Assembly (NCBI RefSeq): GCF_914271485.1
Contig: NZ_CAJZAG010000003.1
Location: 310,001-374,000 of the forward strand
Length of the DNA stretch: 64,000 bases
Reading direction: 5' to 3'
From: Cupriavidus pampae
Lineage (GTDB): Bacteria; Pseudomonadota; Gammaproteobacteria; Burkholderiales; Burkholderiaceae
Notes under the pieces: generated by a model
The model's input: the letters and a program-made list of their open reading frames with translations, nothing else
Database searches by the model: none
Told to the model about the DNA's origin: nothing
Program-made: the position numbers and the translations under genes
In this document: piece after piece, positions 17,301 through 26,397 of the stretch
Layout of the letters: each line of letters opens with the position of its first letter
Numbering within the stretch: the first letter of the stretch is position 1

Positions 17301-17324
17301 TTGATTGACGTATACGTAAATCAA
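17301..17324. promoter_or_regulatory. LiuR-like 24-bp palindrome upstream of the SDR gene
   Basis: Reads TTGATTGACGTA followed by TACGTAAATCAA: symmetric at all but one base pair, centred on ACGTATACGT and 39 bp from the SDR ATG. The core (T)TGACGTATACGTAAA resembles the operator described for LiuR (MerR-type repressor of branched-chain amino-acid degradation) in beta- and gammaproteobacteria. The palindrome is seen; the regulator is inferred. Confidence 0.65.
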
Positions 17325-17362
17325 ACGTAACCGGCGCAACGATAACAAGAGGAAGACACGGT

Positions 17363-18121
17363 ATGGACATTCAGGGCAACGTATTCATCGTCACGGGCGG
17401 CGCGTCCGGACTCGGCGCGGGCGCCGCGCGCATGTTCGCGGAGAACGGCGGCAAGGTCGTGATCGCGGATCTCAACGACACCGCGGGTCTGGCACTGGCC
17501 AAGGAGCTCGATGGCGCGTTCGTGCGCTGCGATGTCACGTCCGAGGCCAACGGTCAGGCCGTGGTCACCGCGGCGCAGGCGATGGGCCGGCTGGGCGGGC
17601 TCGTGAACTGCGCGGGCATCGCCACGGCCGCCAAGACGGTCGGCAAGAACGGCCCGCATCCGCTCGACCAGTTCGAGAAGACCATCCGCATCAACCTGAT
17701 CGGCACCTTCAACATGATCCGGCTGGCCGCCGCGGCGATGGTGCAGAACACGCCGGACGCGGAAGGCGAGCGCGGCGTGATTGTGAACACCGCGTCGGTG
17801 GCTGCCTACGACGGCCAGATCGGCCAGGCCGCGTATGCGGCCTCGAAAGGCGGCGTGGTGTCGATGACGCTGGCGATCGCACGCGATCTGGCGCGCGACG
17901 GCGTGCGCTGCATGACCGTTGCGCCGGGCATTTTCGAGACGCCGATGCTGCTGGGCATGCCGCAGGAAGTCCAGGATGCACTGGGCCGCATGGTGCCGTT
18001 CCCTTCGCGTCTGGGCCGGCCTGTCGAGTACGCGCGGCTCGTGCGTGCAATTGTGGGCAACACCATGCTCAACGGCGAGGTGATCCGCCTCGACGGCGCG
18101 ATCCGGATGCAGCCGAAATAG
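17363..18121 (+). CDS. SDR-family 3-hydroxyacyl-CoA dehydrogenase (type II, HSD10-like)
   Basis: NAD-dependent short-chain dehydrogenase of 252 residues with TGGASGLG (NAD binding), NCAG, the catalytic YAASKGG with upstream Ser in [11 protein letters not shown], and the C-terminal [12 protein letters not shown]. The 20-residue insert after [13 protein letters not shown] and the PMLLGMP segment match HSD17B10-like 3-hydroxyacyl-CoA or 2-methyl-3-hydroxybutyryl-CoA dehydrogenases of isoleucine and fatty-acid breakdown. A LiuR-like palindrome upstream supports this. Ribosome site GAGGAAG precedes the ATG. Confidence 0.85.
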   Translation: MDIQGNVFIVTGGASGLGAGAARMFAENGGKVVIADLNDTAGLALAKELDGAFVRCDVTSEANGQAVVTAAQAMGRLGGLVNCAGIATAAKTVGKNGPHPLDQFEKTIRINLIGTFNMIRLAAAAMVQNTPDAEGERGVIVNTASVAAYDGQIGQAAYAASKGGVVSMTLAIARDLARDGVRCMTVAPGIFETPMLLGMPQEVQDALGRMVPFPSRLGRPVEYARLVRAIVGNTMLNGEVIRLDGAIRMQPK

Positions 18122-18154
18122 TCGACTCCCAATAATCGACTCCCCCCGCGTCAC

Positions 18155-18190
18155 CGACTCGGTCATCGACTCGGTCATCGACTCGATTAC
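18155..18190. repeat. 12-bp tandem repeat at the 3' end of the HTH regulator
   Basis: CGACTCGGTCAT twice and a third diverged copy (CGACTCGATTAC) that contains the regulator's stop codon. Lies between the convergent SDR and regulator genes. Confidence 0.8.
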
Positions 18191-19035
18191 CGCGCGGGCA
18201 GCAGCATCACGAGCATCGTGCCGGGCGCTGCCGGCGGGATGAAGGTCAACTGCTCGAAGTAGACGACCGTGGGTTCGCCGCTCGGCGCGCGCAAGTGGAA
18301 TCCCCGCTTGCCGCCCTGCCGCTCTTCAACGTCCTGCGAGTCCCAGGCATCGCGAAACGCGGGACTCGCCGCCTGCAGTCCCGCCACGAGCGCCCGGGTC
18401 GGCGCGTCCCCCGCATGGCGCAGGCTATGCGCGCGAAACTCCGCCACGAGGCGCGCCGCGCGATGCGGCCAGTCCTCGACGCGCGCCTGCAGACGCGGCG
18501 ACAGGAACATCGCGCGTAGCAGGTTGCGATCGTCGCTCCCCGTATCGAGCCACCCCACGAACAGATCGGCGGCCGCCGCGTTCCACGTTAGCGCCGTCCA
18601 TTGGCGGTCGAGCAGATACGCGGGGCCCGCGATCGCCTGCACGCTCTCGAGGAGCGCGGCCGGCACGGACGGATCGGCCGCGGCGCGCGGCTCCGCCTTG
18701 CCCGCGAGCGCGAACAGATAGGCGCGCTCGGCCCGCGAGAGCCGCAATGCCTGCGCGAGCCCGTCGAGCGCGCGCGCGGACATCGCCACGGGCCGGCCCT
18801 GCTCGAGCCACGTGACCCATGTGGCGCTGAGTCCCGCGAGCTGGGCGACTTCTTCGCGGCGCAGCCCCGGTGTCCGGCGGCGCCGACCCGGCGGCAGGCC
18901 GACGTCGGCCGGCGTCAGCCGCTCGCGATGGTTGCGGAGGAACGTGCCGAGCGCGCTGTCTTTTGACGAAAACTCGGACGAAAACTCGGACGAAAACTCG
19001 GATGAAAGCGCGACGGAAGGGGCTTCGGGATCCAT
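18187..19035 (-). CDS. Helix-turn-helix regulator with MmyB-like ligand-binding domain
   Basis: Xre-type HTH at residues about 28-90 (TPGLRREEVAQLAGLS, then WLEQGRPV) followed by the MmyB-like PAS-type domain (VPAALLESVQAIAGPAYLLDRQ in two runs, TWNAAAADLF). 282 residues from the ATG at 19035. The N-terminus carries three copies of SSEF encoded by a 12-bp repeat. It is divergent from a SAM methyltransferase gene with 127 bp between; such regulators usually control the adjacent gene. Whether it represses or activates is not visible. Confidence 0.85.
   Translation of the reverse strand: MDPEAPSVALSSEFSSEFSSEFSSKDSALGTFLRNHRERLTPADVGLPPGRRRRTPGLRREEVAQLAGLSATWVTWLEQGRPVAMSARALDGLAQALRLSRAERAYLFALAGKAEPRAAADPSVPAALLESVQAIAGPAYLLDRQWTALTWNAAAADLFVGWLDTGSDDRNLLRAMFLSPRLQARVEDWPHRAARLVAEFRAHSLRHAGDAPTRALVAGLQAASPAFRDAWDSQDVEERQGGKRGFHLRAPSGEPTVVYFEQLTFIPPAAPGTMLVMLLPAR
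18965..19012. repeat. 12-bp tandem repeat coding (SSEF)n
   Basis: GACGAAAACTCG three times exactly (18965-19000) and one diverged copy. It codes for the SSEF repeats in the regulator's N-terminus, so copy changes keep the frame. Confidence 0.9.
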
Positions 19036-19071
19036 TGGGTGGTGCGATTTATACCAGGATAAAGCAGTGAG

Positions 19072-19100
19072 TTGTACCGGGACAATTGGGCATCTACAGT
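19072..19100 (+). promoter_or_regulatory. Sigma-70 promoter with overlapping operator for the methyltransferase
   Basis: TTGTAC (19072-19077), 17 bp spacer, TACAGT (19095-19100). The -35 lies inside TTGTACCGGGACAA (19072-19085), a near-perfect palindrome likely bound by the divergent HTH regulator. Confidence 0.6.
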
Positions 19101-19162
19101 ACGTGAAGGCTGCCGCTCCGGCAACTGCCGCCACCCTTCCCACAAGAACAAGGTCGATCGTC

Positions 19163-19930
19163 ATGCAACAACAGGAACTCGTCGCCGCCCAGTTCGGCGC
19201 CACCGCCAATGCCTACCTCACGAGCGCGGTCCACGCCCAGGGCGCGGATCTGACGCAACTGAAGGAGACGCTCGGCAAGCTGGAGGCGGTACGCGCCGGT
19301 CGTGTGCTCGATCTGGGCTGCGGGGCCGGCCATGCGAGCTTTGCCGCCGCCGCAGTGGCCGGCGAGGTCGTCGCCTACGACCTGTCCTCGGAAATGCTCG
19401 ACGTGGTCGCCGGCGCCGCGCGCGATCGCGGCCTTGCGAATGTCCGCACGCAACAGGGCGCGGCCGAGACGCTGCCGTTCGCCGACGCGAGCTTCGATGC
19501 CGTGGTCTCGCGCATGAGCGCGCATCACTGGCGCGACGTGCCGGCCGCGCTGCGCGAGATGCGGCGCGTATTGAAGCCGGGCGGCACGGTCATGATGATC
19601 GATATCGCCGGCGCGGAAGATCCACTCTGCGATACGTGGCTGCAATCGGTCGAACTGCTGCGCGACCCGTCGCATATCCGCGACTACTCGCCCACGGTGT
19701 GGCAGCAGATGTTCGAGGCGGCCGGGTTCGGCGTCGCGGTGGCGCCGCTCTGGCATATCGACCTCGAGTTCGACACCTGGGTCGCGCGCATGCGCACGCC
19801 CGACGTCGCCATCGCGGCCATTCGCCACCTGTGGACCAAGGCGCCCGGCGAGGTCGTCGAGCGCTATCGCGTCAAGCCCGACGGCAGTTTCTCGCTCGAA
19901 ACGATGATGCTGACCGCCAAGGCGCCCTGA
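19163..19930 (+). CDS. Class I SAM-dependent methyltransferase
   Basis: 255-residue methyltransferase with motif I VLDLGCGAGHASF, the acidic YDLSSEML loop, motif II FDAVVSRMSAHHW and post-motif RVLKPGG. It belongs to the Methyltransf_11/UbiE-like group; substrate unknown. The ATG at 19163 starts the similarity; the longer open frame upstream overlaps the divergent regulator. The divergent MmyB-type regulator suggests response to a small ligand. Confidence 0.85.
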   Translation: MQQQELVAAQFGATANAYLTSAVHAQGADLTQLKETLGKLEAVRAGRVLDLGCGAGHASFAAAAVAGEVVAYDLSSEMLDVVAGAARDRGLANVRTQQGAAETLPFADASFDAVVSRMSAHHWRDVPAALREMRRVLKPGGTVMMIDIAGAEDPLCDTWLQSVELLRDPSHIRDYSPTVWQQMFEAAGFGVAVAPLWHIDLEFDTWVARMRTPDVAIAAIRHLWTKAPGEVVERYRVKPDGSFSLETMMLTAKAP

Positions 19931-20836
19931 TCAGGCCGCCATCGCCTCGGCCGGGATCGGCAGGTTCTGGATCATGTTCCAGACCGCCGCGGCCGCGGGC
20001 GACAGCGAGCGATCCTCGCGACGGACCATCACGATGCTGCGCTCCTCGCGCGGCACCAGCGGCCGCGATACCAGCGGCGACGCAGCCGGCAACGGCAGCG
20101 AGAACGATGGCAGCACCGACGCGCCAATGCCAGCCTCGACCATGCCGAACACGCTGGCCGAGTGGCCAAGCTCCTGCACCACGTGCGGCGTCACGCCATG
20201 CCGCGCCAGAATGCGGTCGATCAGCGGCCGGCTACCCGAAGCGAAATCGAGCAACGCGAGCCGCTCGCCGTGGAGCGCGCTCCATGGCACGGTTTCCGCG
20301 CCCGCGAGCGGATGATCGCGCCGGCAGACGAAGCAGAACGGATCAGTGGCCAGGTCTGCGATCGTCAGCCCGTCACGCGCCATCGGATCGATCAGCACGC
20401 CGAAATCCACAGCGCCCGCCCGAATCTGCTCGAGCCCGTCGGCCTGGACGTTGTCGCGAATAAACAACCGAATCTCGGGATATTCATGCGCGCAGGCGGC
20501 CACGTACATCGGCATGAGCCGCGCCGAAATGGTTGGCGCGCTTGCGATGACCACCCGTCCGCGATAGCGCTCGCCCAGTTGCCGCGTCTCCTCGAGCGTG
20601 TCATCGAGCTGCCCAAGCAGGCGTTCGAGCGCCGGCACCAGTGCCATTCCCGCATCGGTTAGCACCACTTCACGCGTCGTACGGTCGAGTAACCGCACTC
20701 CAAGTGCTTCTTCAAGCTCTTGCACCCCGCGACTAACGGCGGGCTGGGTCAGGCCCACCGCATCGGCGGCCCGGCTGAAACTCCCATGCGCCGCGACGGC
20801 CAGGAAGACCCGCAACTGCCGAAGCGTGTAATTCAT
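19931..20836 (-). CDS. LysR-family transcriptional regulator
   Basis: 301 residues: LysR N-terminal winged HTH (LRQLRVFLAVAAHGSFSRAA, AVSRGVQELEEALGVRLLDR) and a C-terminal effector domain. Divergent from the SBF-like carrier gene 98 bp away, its probable target. The stop abuts the convergent methyltransferase gene directly. Effector unknown. Confidence 0.92.
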   Translation of the reverse strand: MNYTLRQLRVFLAVAAHGSFSRAADAVGLTQPAVSRGVQELEEALGVRLLDRTTREVVLTDAGMALVPALERLLGQLDDTLEETRQLGERYRGRVVIASAPTISARLMPMYVAACAHEYPEIRLFIRDNVQADGLEQIRAGAVDFGVLIDPMARDGLTIADLATDPFCFVCRRDHPLAGAETVPWSALHGERLALLDFASGSRPLIDRILARHGVTPHVVQELGHSASVFGMVEAGIGASVLPSFSLPLPAASPLVSRPLVPREERSIVMVRREDRSLSPAAAAVWNMIQNLPIPAEAMAA

Positions 20837-20934
20837 GCGAACGTTAGATTAATGAATGAAATAAATGAATTTGCATTCTAGACAGCTCTGTCGTCCAATA
20901 CTAGGCGGAAACCCTTAAGCAATATCCCTAGTCA
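20837..20934. promoter_or_regulatory. Divergent LysR/carrier control region
   Basis: AT-rich 98 bp with ATGAATGAAATAAATGAAT-type repeats close to the LysR ATG and GAAT-N4-ATTC (20865-20880 area). Typical layout for a LysR operator between divergent genes; exact sites not resolved. Confidence 0.5.
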
Positions 20935-21966
20935 ATGACCACCGCCATCCTCGCGCCTTTCAAAAAGACCTACGACCTGATCGACGGCTTTGTCCTGATC
21001 ATGTTGTCCGCGATTGCCATCGCGCTGCTCGCCCCCGAAATCGGCACCGGCGACGGCCCGCTGCATCTCGGCATTGTTACCAATATCGGTGTCGCGCTCG
21101 TGTTCTTCCTGCACGGCGCCGCGCTCTCTCGCGAGAAGCTCGTCGCGGGGGCGAAGCACTGGCGCCTGCACGCGTTCGTGCAATCGTTCACGTACGTCGT
21201 GTTTCCGGTCGTCGGCGTGATCCTGATGCTCACGCTGCGCCAGACCCTGCCCAACGACCTGTTGCTGGGCGTGTTCTATCTTTGCGTGCTGCCGTCCACG
21301 GTGTCCTCGTCGGTGGCGATGACCTCGATGGCGCGCGGCAACGTGCCCGGCGCGATCTTCAATGCGACCATCTCTGGCCTGATCGGCATGGCGCTGACGC
21401 CGCTGCTGATGGGTCTGGTCATCAGCGCGAGCGGTGCCTCGATGCCGCTGGGCAAAGCGCTCATGGGCGTCGCGCTGCAACTGCTGCTGCCGTTCGCGCT
21501 CGGCCAGGCCGCGCGTCCGTTGATCGGCAACTGGCTCGCGAAGAAGAAGCAGATCACCAACAAGATCGACCGTGGCGTGATCGTGCTGATCGTGTATTCC
21601 TCGTTCTGCGATGCCACTGCCGCCGGCCTGTGGCACCAGTACCAGTGGCAGACCATTGCCGCCGTGATGGGCCTGGCCGCCGTGCTGCTGCTGGTCGTGC
21701 TGGGCGCGACCACGTTCACCGCGCGCCGCCTGAAGTTCCCGATCGAGGACGAGATCACCGCGGTGTTCTGCGGCTCGAAGAAGAGCCTGGCCAACGGTAT
21801 TCCGATGGCCAAGATCCTGTTTGCCGGTCATCCCGCGCTGGGTCTGCTGGTGCTGCCGCTGATGGTGTATCACCAGCTGCAGTTGATCGTTTGCTCGGTG
21901 ATCGCGGCCCGCTACGCGAACCGCGAGGACGAGGTGGTGCGCAACCGGTCGACGGTGCGCGCCTGA
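20935..21966 (+). CDS. Bile acid:sodium symporter-like (SBF/YfeH) membrane carrier
   Basis: 343 residues with about nine hydrophobic helices in the SBF-like arrangement: N-terminal LIDGFVLIMLSAIAIALLAPEIG (in two runs), LPSTVSSSVAMTSMARGN and FCGSKKSLANGIPMAK, the last two being conserved signatures of the YfeH/SBF_2 subgroup. Substrate unknown; relatives carry organic anions with sodium or protons. Controlled probably by the divergent LysR gene. Confidence 0.88.
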   Translation: MTTAILAPFKKTYDLIDGFVLIMLSAIAIALLAPEIGTGDGPLHLGIVTNIGVALVFFLHGAALSREKLVAGAKHWRLHAFVQSFTYVVFPVVGVILMLTLRQTLPNDLLLGVFYLCVLPSTVSSSVAMTSMARGNVPGAIFNATISGLIGMALTPLLMGLVISASGASMPLGKALMGVALQLLLPFALGQAARPLIGNWLAKKKQITNKIDRGVIVLIVYSSFCDATAAGLWHQYQWQTIAAVMGLAAVLLLVVLGATTFTARRLKFPIEDEITAVFCGSKKSLANGIPMAKILFAGHPALGLLVLPLMVYHQLQLIVCSVIAARYANREDEVVRNRSTVRA

Positions 21967-21976
21967 TCGCCTTGCC

Positions 21977-23509
21977 TTAAACCGAAGGAGCCTTCGCCAG
22001 CGGAGGATTCTTCGCGAAGTAGGCCTTGATGCCGCGCAGGATCGCGTTGGCGAGCTGCTCCTGATGGGCATCGTCGTTGAGCTTGCGCTCCTCTTCGGGA
22101 TTGCTGATGAACGCGGTCTCGACGAGGATCGACGGAATGTCGGGCGCCTTGAGCACCGCGAACGAAGCCTGCTCCACGCTGCCCTTGTGCAGGCGGTTGA
22201 TACCGCCGATCTCCTTGAGCACCGCGTTGCCGACCTGCAGGCTGTCGTTGATCTGCGCGGTCGTGGAAAGATCCAGCAGCACGCGCGCAACCTGCGCATC
22301 CTTGTTGCCCATATTGGCGCCGCCGATCAGATCCGCGGCGTTTTCCTTGTTGGCGAGCCAGCGCGCGGCCGAGCTCGACGCACCGCGCTCCGACAGCGCG
22401 AACACCGAGGCGCCCTTCGCTTCGGGCGACAGGAACGCATCGGCGTGGATCGACACGAACAGATCGGCCTGCACGCGGCGCGCCTTCTGCACGCGTACGT
22501 TCAGCGGCACGAAAAAATCGGCGTCGCGCGTCATCATCGCGCGCATGTTCGGCTGCGCGTCGATCTTCGCGCGCAGGCGGTGCGCGATCTGCAGCACCAC
22601 GTTCTTCTCATGCGAACCGGCAGCACCCGTGGCACCGGGGTCCTCGCCCCCGTGACCGGGGTCGATCGCCACCGTCAGCAGACGGCGCAACTTGAACTGG
22701 CTGGGCGGCGGCACATTGGTCTGCGCCATCGGCGGCGGCACCGGTACCGCCGGGGCGGCGGACGGTGACGAAGGCGATGGTGTGGGGGGCTTCGGCTTGA
22801 CCGCTGCCACCGCCGGCGGCAGTGCCGTGGTACCGGTCGGAATCTGATCCTTGTCCTCGAGCTTGCGCACAATCGCGCCGATCGCGTCTTCTTCCGCACC
22901 GGCCGGCGCGCCGGACACCCCCTCGTTGCCCGGCGGCGGCGCGCTCGAGGCAAAACGACGCTGTTTGTCCTCGGTATCGCGCACGAGCTTCCATAACGGA
23001 TCGGGCGCATTCACCGGATACAGGTCGAACACCAGACGGTTGCGATAGTCGCCCACCGGCGCCAGCGTGAACACCTGCGGCGAGACGTCTTCCTTGAGGT
23101 CGAACACGAGCCGCACCACGCGCGGCCGGTTCTGGCCGACGCGCACGCTCTGGATATAGGGATCGTTGGAGGCAATCTTGGCGACGATCTCGCGCAACGT
23201 CGGCGAGAGGTCGAGCCCGTCGATATCGACCACGAGCCGGTCGGGTCCACGCACCATCTGATGGGTGGCAGCAAGCGCGCTGTCAGACTCGATGGTCACG
23301 CGTGTGTAATCTTCGGCGGGCCACACGCGCACCGCGACGATATTGGCGCCAAACGCGATCTGCGGTCCGGCCAGTGTCAGGACGACGGAGCCAGCGCCCA
23401 ACTTGAGGCACTGCGCCATCCACTTGCGGCGCGCCGTCAGCACACCGTTGGAAGCATTCGGTGCGGTCGAGATATCAGGTCGGTCAGTGGCGATTCGCTT
23501 GATCAGCAT
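21977..23509 (-). CDS. amiC: N-acetylmuramoyl-L-alanine amidase AmiC (Tat-exported)
   Basis: Periplasmic zinc amidase that cuts the stem peptide from septal peptidoglycan during daughter-cell separation. 510 residues: a twin-Arg leader (ARRKWMAQCLKLGAG, residues 26-40, then a hydrophobic stretch ending FGAN), an AMIN domain (about 55-165), a Pro-rich linker, and an Amidase_3 domain with zinc/catalytic motifs DPGHGGEDPG, SIHADAF and LVETAFISN. Its start overlaps the tsaE stop by seven bases. The queG/tsaE/amiC arrangement is common in Burkholderiales. Confidence 0.94.
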   Translation of the reverse strand: MLIKRIATDRPDISTAPNASNGVLTARRKWMAQCLKLGAGSVVLTLAGPQIAFGANIVAVRVWPAEDYTRVTIESDSALAATHQMVRGPDRLVVDIDGLDLSPTLREIVAKIASNDPYIQSVRVGQNRPRVVRLVFDLKEDVSPQVFTLAPVGDYRNRLVFDLYPVNAPDPLWKLVRDTEDKQRRFASSAPPPGNEGVSGAPAGAEEDAIGAIVRKLEDKDQIPTGTTALPPAVAAVKPKPPTPSPSSPSAAPAVPVPPPMAQTNVPPPSQFKLRRLLTVAIDPGHGGEDPGATGAAGSHEKNVVLQIAHRLRAKIDAQPNMRAMMTRDADFFVPLNVRVQKARRVQADLFVSIHADAFLSPEAKGASVFALSERGASSSAARWLANKENAADLIGGANMGNKDAQVARVLLDLSTTAQINDSLQVGNAVLKEIGGINRLHKGSVEQASFAVLKAPDIPSILVETAFISNPEEERKLNDDAHQEQLANAILRGIKAYFAKNPPLAKAPSV

Positions 23510-24036
23510 GCGGTCAGCAAGGTAAGTCCAGTGGGAGTATAGGCCCGCAGGGTGGCCATGCGGGCATCGGCGCCCTCGCCGGCACCGTCCGGCACCGCAA
23601 TCTGACCGCGGTTGTCCGATTGGAGCAACACATGCAGGTCAGGTTCCCCAAGCAGGCGTCCCGCCTTCTCGGGCCATTCCACCAGATTGAACGCAGGCTC
23701 CGCGAAGCAGTCGCGAAAGCCCGCATCGATCCATTCTTCCGGATCGGCAAAACGGTAGAGGTCGAAGTGATAGACCGTGAATGGCGAGCCATCGGCACGT
23801 GCCACCTCATACGGTTCGCACAACGTGTAGGTGGGGCTGCGGACCTTGCCGGCATGGCCGAGCGCGCGCAGCACCGCGCGCGAGAGCGTGGTCTTGCCCG
23901 CGCCGAGGTCGCCGGAGAGCTGGACGTGGATCGTGCGCGGCGGCAGCGTGCGGGCCGCGCCGGCCAGCGCCGCGCCGAACCGTTCGGTGGCGGCTTCGTC
24001 GGGCAGCGCGAGGATGCGTTCTTGGAGCAGGGGCAT
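23503..24036 (-). CDS. tsaE: tRNA threonylcarbamoyladenosine biosynthesis ATPase TsaE
   Basis: ATPase that acts with TsaB/TsaD in forming t6A37 on ANN-decoding tRNAs. The 177-residue protein has the P-loop SGDLGAGKTTLSRA, RSPTYTLCEPYE and the DLYRFADPEEW motif. The ATG at 24036 fits family length; an upstream in-frame start would overlap the divergent queG. Followed by amiC in a short operon. The Sua5-type protein at 50.2 kb is likely its pathway partner. Confidence 0.94.
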   Translation of the reverse strand: MPLLQERILALPDEAATERFGAALAGAARTLPPRTIHVQLSGDLGAGKTTLSRAVLRALGHAGKVRSPTYTLCEPYEVARADGSPFTVYHFDLYRFADPEEWIDAGFRDCFAEPAFNLVEWPEKAGRLLGEPDLHVLLQSDNRGQIAVPDGAGEGADARMATLRAYTPTGLTLLTAC

Positions 24037-24052
24037 TGCGTACAATTCGGGG

Positions 24053-25294
24053 ATGACCGAGCAAGCCGTACCCGCGCCAGCCACATCGCCAGCGCCTCAG
24101 GGATCCGATACCCGCTGCAGTACCAGCGAAACCGCAACCGCGAGCGCGAGTGCGGACGGGCTGCAGACGCTCGTCGCGTCGATCCGGAGCTGGGGCGCCG
24201 AACTCGGTTTCGATGCGGTGCGTATTGCGGATGTCGATCTGAGCCATGCCGAAGCGGGATTGCTGGCATGGATCGCGGCCGGTCATCACGGCGACATGGA
24301 TTATATGGCGAACCATGGCACGCGTCGCGCGCGGCCAGCCGAACTCGTGCCCGGTACTGTGCGCGCGATCGTCGCGCGCATGCCGTATCTGCCGGCGACC
24401 GTCCCGGAAGGTCTCGACACCGGCTGGCGCGCGCACGAACTCGCGCGGCTCGACGACCCAGCCACAGCCGTGATCTCGGTCTACGCGCGGGGTCGCGACT
24501 ATCACAAGGTCTTGCGCAGCCGCCTGCAGCAGCTGGCAACCCGCATCGAGCAGGAACTCGGCGCGTTCGGCTATCGCGTATTCACTGATTCCGCACCCGT
24601 GATGGAGGTCGCGCTCGCGACGCAGGGTGGGCTCGGCTGGCGCGGCAAGCACACGCTGCTGCTCGATCGCGAAGGCGGCTCGATGTTCTTTCTCGGCGAG
24701 ATCCTCGTCGATATCCCGTTGCCCGCGGACCCGCCCGAGACGCCGCATTGCGGCCAGTGCACGCGCTGCATCGATATCTGTCCGACGCAGGCGATCGTCG
24801 CGCCGTACCGCATCGATGCGCGACGCTGCATCTCGTACCTGACCATCGAGCACAAGGGTGCGATTCCCGACGAGCTCCGCGCGCCGATGGGCAATCGCGT
24901 CTACGGCTGCGACGATTGCCAGCTCGCGTGCCCGTGGAACAAGTTCGCGCACCGCGCCACGCTGCCGGACTTCGACGTGCGCAACGGTTTCGACGCGCCC
25001 GACATGGTCGCGCTGTTCCTGTGGACCGAAGCGGAGTTCAACCAGCGGCTCGAAGGCAGCCCGATCCGGCGCATCGGCCATGAACGGTGGCTGCGCAACC
25101 TTGCGGTGGGACTCGGCAACAGCCTGCGCGCGGCATCATCCGGCGGCGATGATGCCGAGGACGCCGATGACGCATTGGCCGCGCGCATCCGCGCCGCGCT
25201 GCACGCGCGGCAGCACGAGGCCAGCGAACTGGTGCGCGAGCACGTGGATTGGGCACTGGCGCAGGACGTGGCCGCGCCCTCGTCCGCTAGCTGA
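24053..25294 (+). CDS. queG: Epoxyqueuosine reductase QueG
   Basis: Cobalamin- and iron-sulfur-dependent enzyme making queuosine from epoxyqueuosine in tRNA. The 413-residue product has an N-terminal DUF1730 domain (DYHKVLRSRLQQLA, DSAPVMEVALA) and two [4Fe-4S] motifs, CGQCTRCIDICPTQAI and CDDCQLACPWNKF. The start is the ATG at 24053 after CGGGG; the first 35 residues are low-complexity. Only 16 bp separate it from the divergent tsaE. Its 3' end overlaps the convergent AEC carrier gene by eight bases. Confidence 0.95.
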   Translation: MTEQAVPAPATSPAPQGSDTRCSTSETATASASADGLQTLVASIRSWGAELGFDAVRIADVDLSHAEAGLLAWIAAGHHGDMDYMANHGTRRARPAELVPGTVRAIVARMPYLPATVPEGLDTGWRAHELARLDDPATAVISVYARGRDYHKVLRSRLQQLATRIEQELGAFGYRVFTDSAPVMEVALATQGGLGWRGKHTLLLDREGGSMFFLGEILVDIPLPADPPETPHCGQCTRCIDICPTQAIVAPYRIDARRCISYLTIEHKGAIPDELRAPMGNRVYGCDDCQLACPWNKFAHRATLPDFDVRNGFDAPDMVALFLWTEAEFNQRLEGSPIRRIGHERWLRNLAVGLGNSLRAASSGGDDAEDADDALAARIRAALHARQHEASELVREHVDWALAQDVAAPSSAS

Positions 25295-26180
25295 CCAGCG
25301 CCAGCCAGAGCGGCGTGGTGATGATGGCCGCAATGGTCATCACCGAGATCGTCGCGGCGACCAGCGGCCCATTGCCACCCATGCGCACTGCCAGGATGTA
25401 TGCGCTCGAGGCCGTCGGCAGCGAAGCGTAGAGCACCACGATCTGATACTGCAGCGTGGTCAGCGGCAGATAGCGGCCGACGAACCATGCGAAGCACGGC
25501 ATCGCCAGCAGCTTCACGCCACTCCACCATGCCATCGGCCCCGCGGTGGCCGATGCCCCCGTCATCTGCAGGCCGGCGCCCACGGTCATCAAACCGAGCG
25601 CGGTCGACGCCGAGCCTAGGCGGCCGAGGATCATGCCGACCACCTCGGGCGGATGCAGCCCCAGCACGTTGGTCAGCAGGCCACCCGCGGTGGCGAGGAT
25701 CAGCGGATTGCGCGCGAGCTCGCGCCACAGCCGCGACTCGCCATGCCGCGCGAGCGCCCAGACCGCCACGACGTTGCAGATCGGCACCGAGCAGCCGACG
25801 ATGATGGCCATCAGCGCGAGGCCTTCGTTGCCGCCCAGACGCGCCGCAATCGCGAGCGCGATATACGAGTTGAAGCGGAATGCGGTCTGCAATCCGGACG
25901 CGAAGTCGATCGCATCGGGCCGCAGCACCCATTTGACGAGGTAGCCGCCGACCATGCCGAACGCGGTCGTGGCAAGCGCCAGGCCCAGCATGGCCGAGGT
26001 CGACGAGAAATCGAATTTCGCGCTGTTGGTGGACTGCAGCAGCAGCGCCGGGAACAACACGAAGTAGACGAGGCGTTCGATGCCCGCCCAGAATGCGCGG
26101 TCGAACGGCGAGTACCGCACCAGCAGCCAGCCGATCAGGATCAGGCTGAAATCTGGAATCAACAGCAAGGCGGATGACAT
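25287..26180 (-). CDS. AEC-family (auxin efflux carrier-like) transporter
   Basis: 297 residues with about ten hydrophobic helices in two five-helix halves, as in the AEC/MleP-YfdV family; motifs include FNSYIALAIAARLGGNEGLA and PLILATAGGLLTNVLGL. Bacterial members carry dicarboxylates or similar anions; the substrate here is unknown. Monocistronic, convergent with queG. Confidence 0.87.
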   Translation of the reverse strand: MSSALLLIPDFSLILIGWLLVRYSPFDRAFWAGIERLVYFVLFPALLLQSTNSAKFDFSSTSAMLGLALATTAFGMVGGYLVKWVLRPDAIDFASGLQTAFRFNSYIALAIAARLGGNEGLALMAIIVGCSVPICNVVAVWALARHGESRLWRELARNPLILATAGGLLTNVLGLHPPEVVGMILGRLGSASTALGLMTVGAGLQMTGASATAGPMAWWSGVKLLAMPCFAWFVGRYLPLTTLQYQIVVLYASLPTASSAYILAVRMGGNGPLVAATISVMTIAAIITTPLWLALVS

Positions 26181-26397
26181 GGGTCTCCGGATGTCGTGTT
26201 TTCGTTATATGCCGTGTCGTCTGTAGCGCACGTTTTCTGTTGCACTGCGCCAAAATGCCAAAAGTGCGGCTTAGGGCAGATACGGATGGGTATTGTTCCA
26301 GAGATCGGGCAACATGGCATGCCGAATTTTGTTTTCGGATGTCCGATCAACCATACATTTGTGCGTAGATCGGCACATCCGCTGTACCGTGGTAGCC

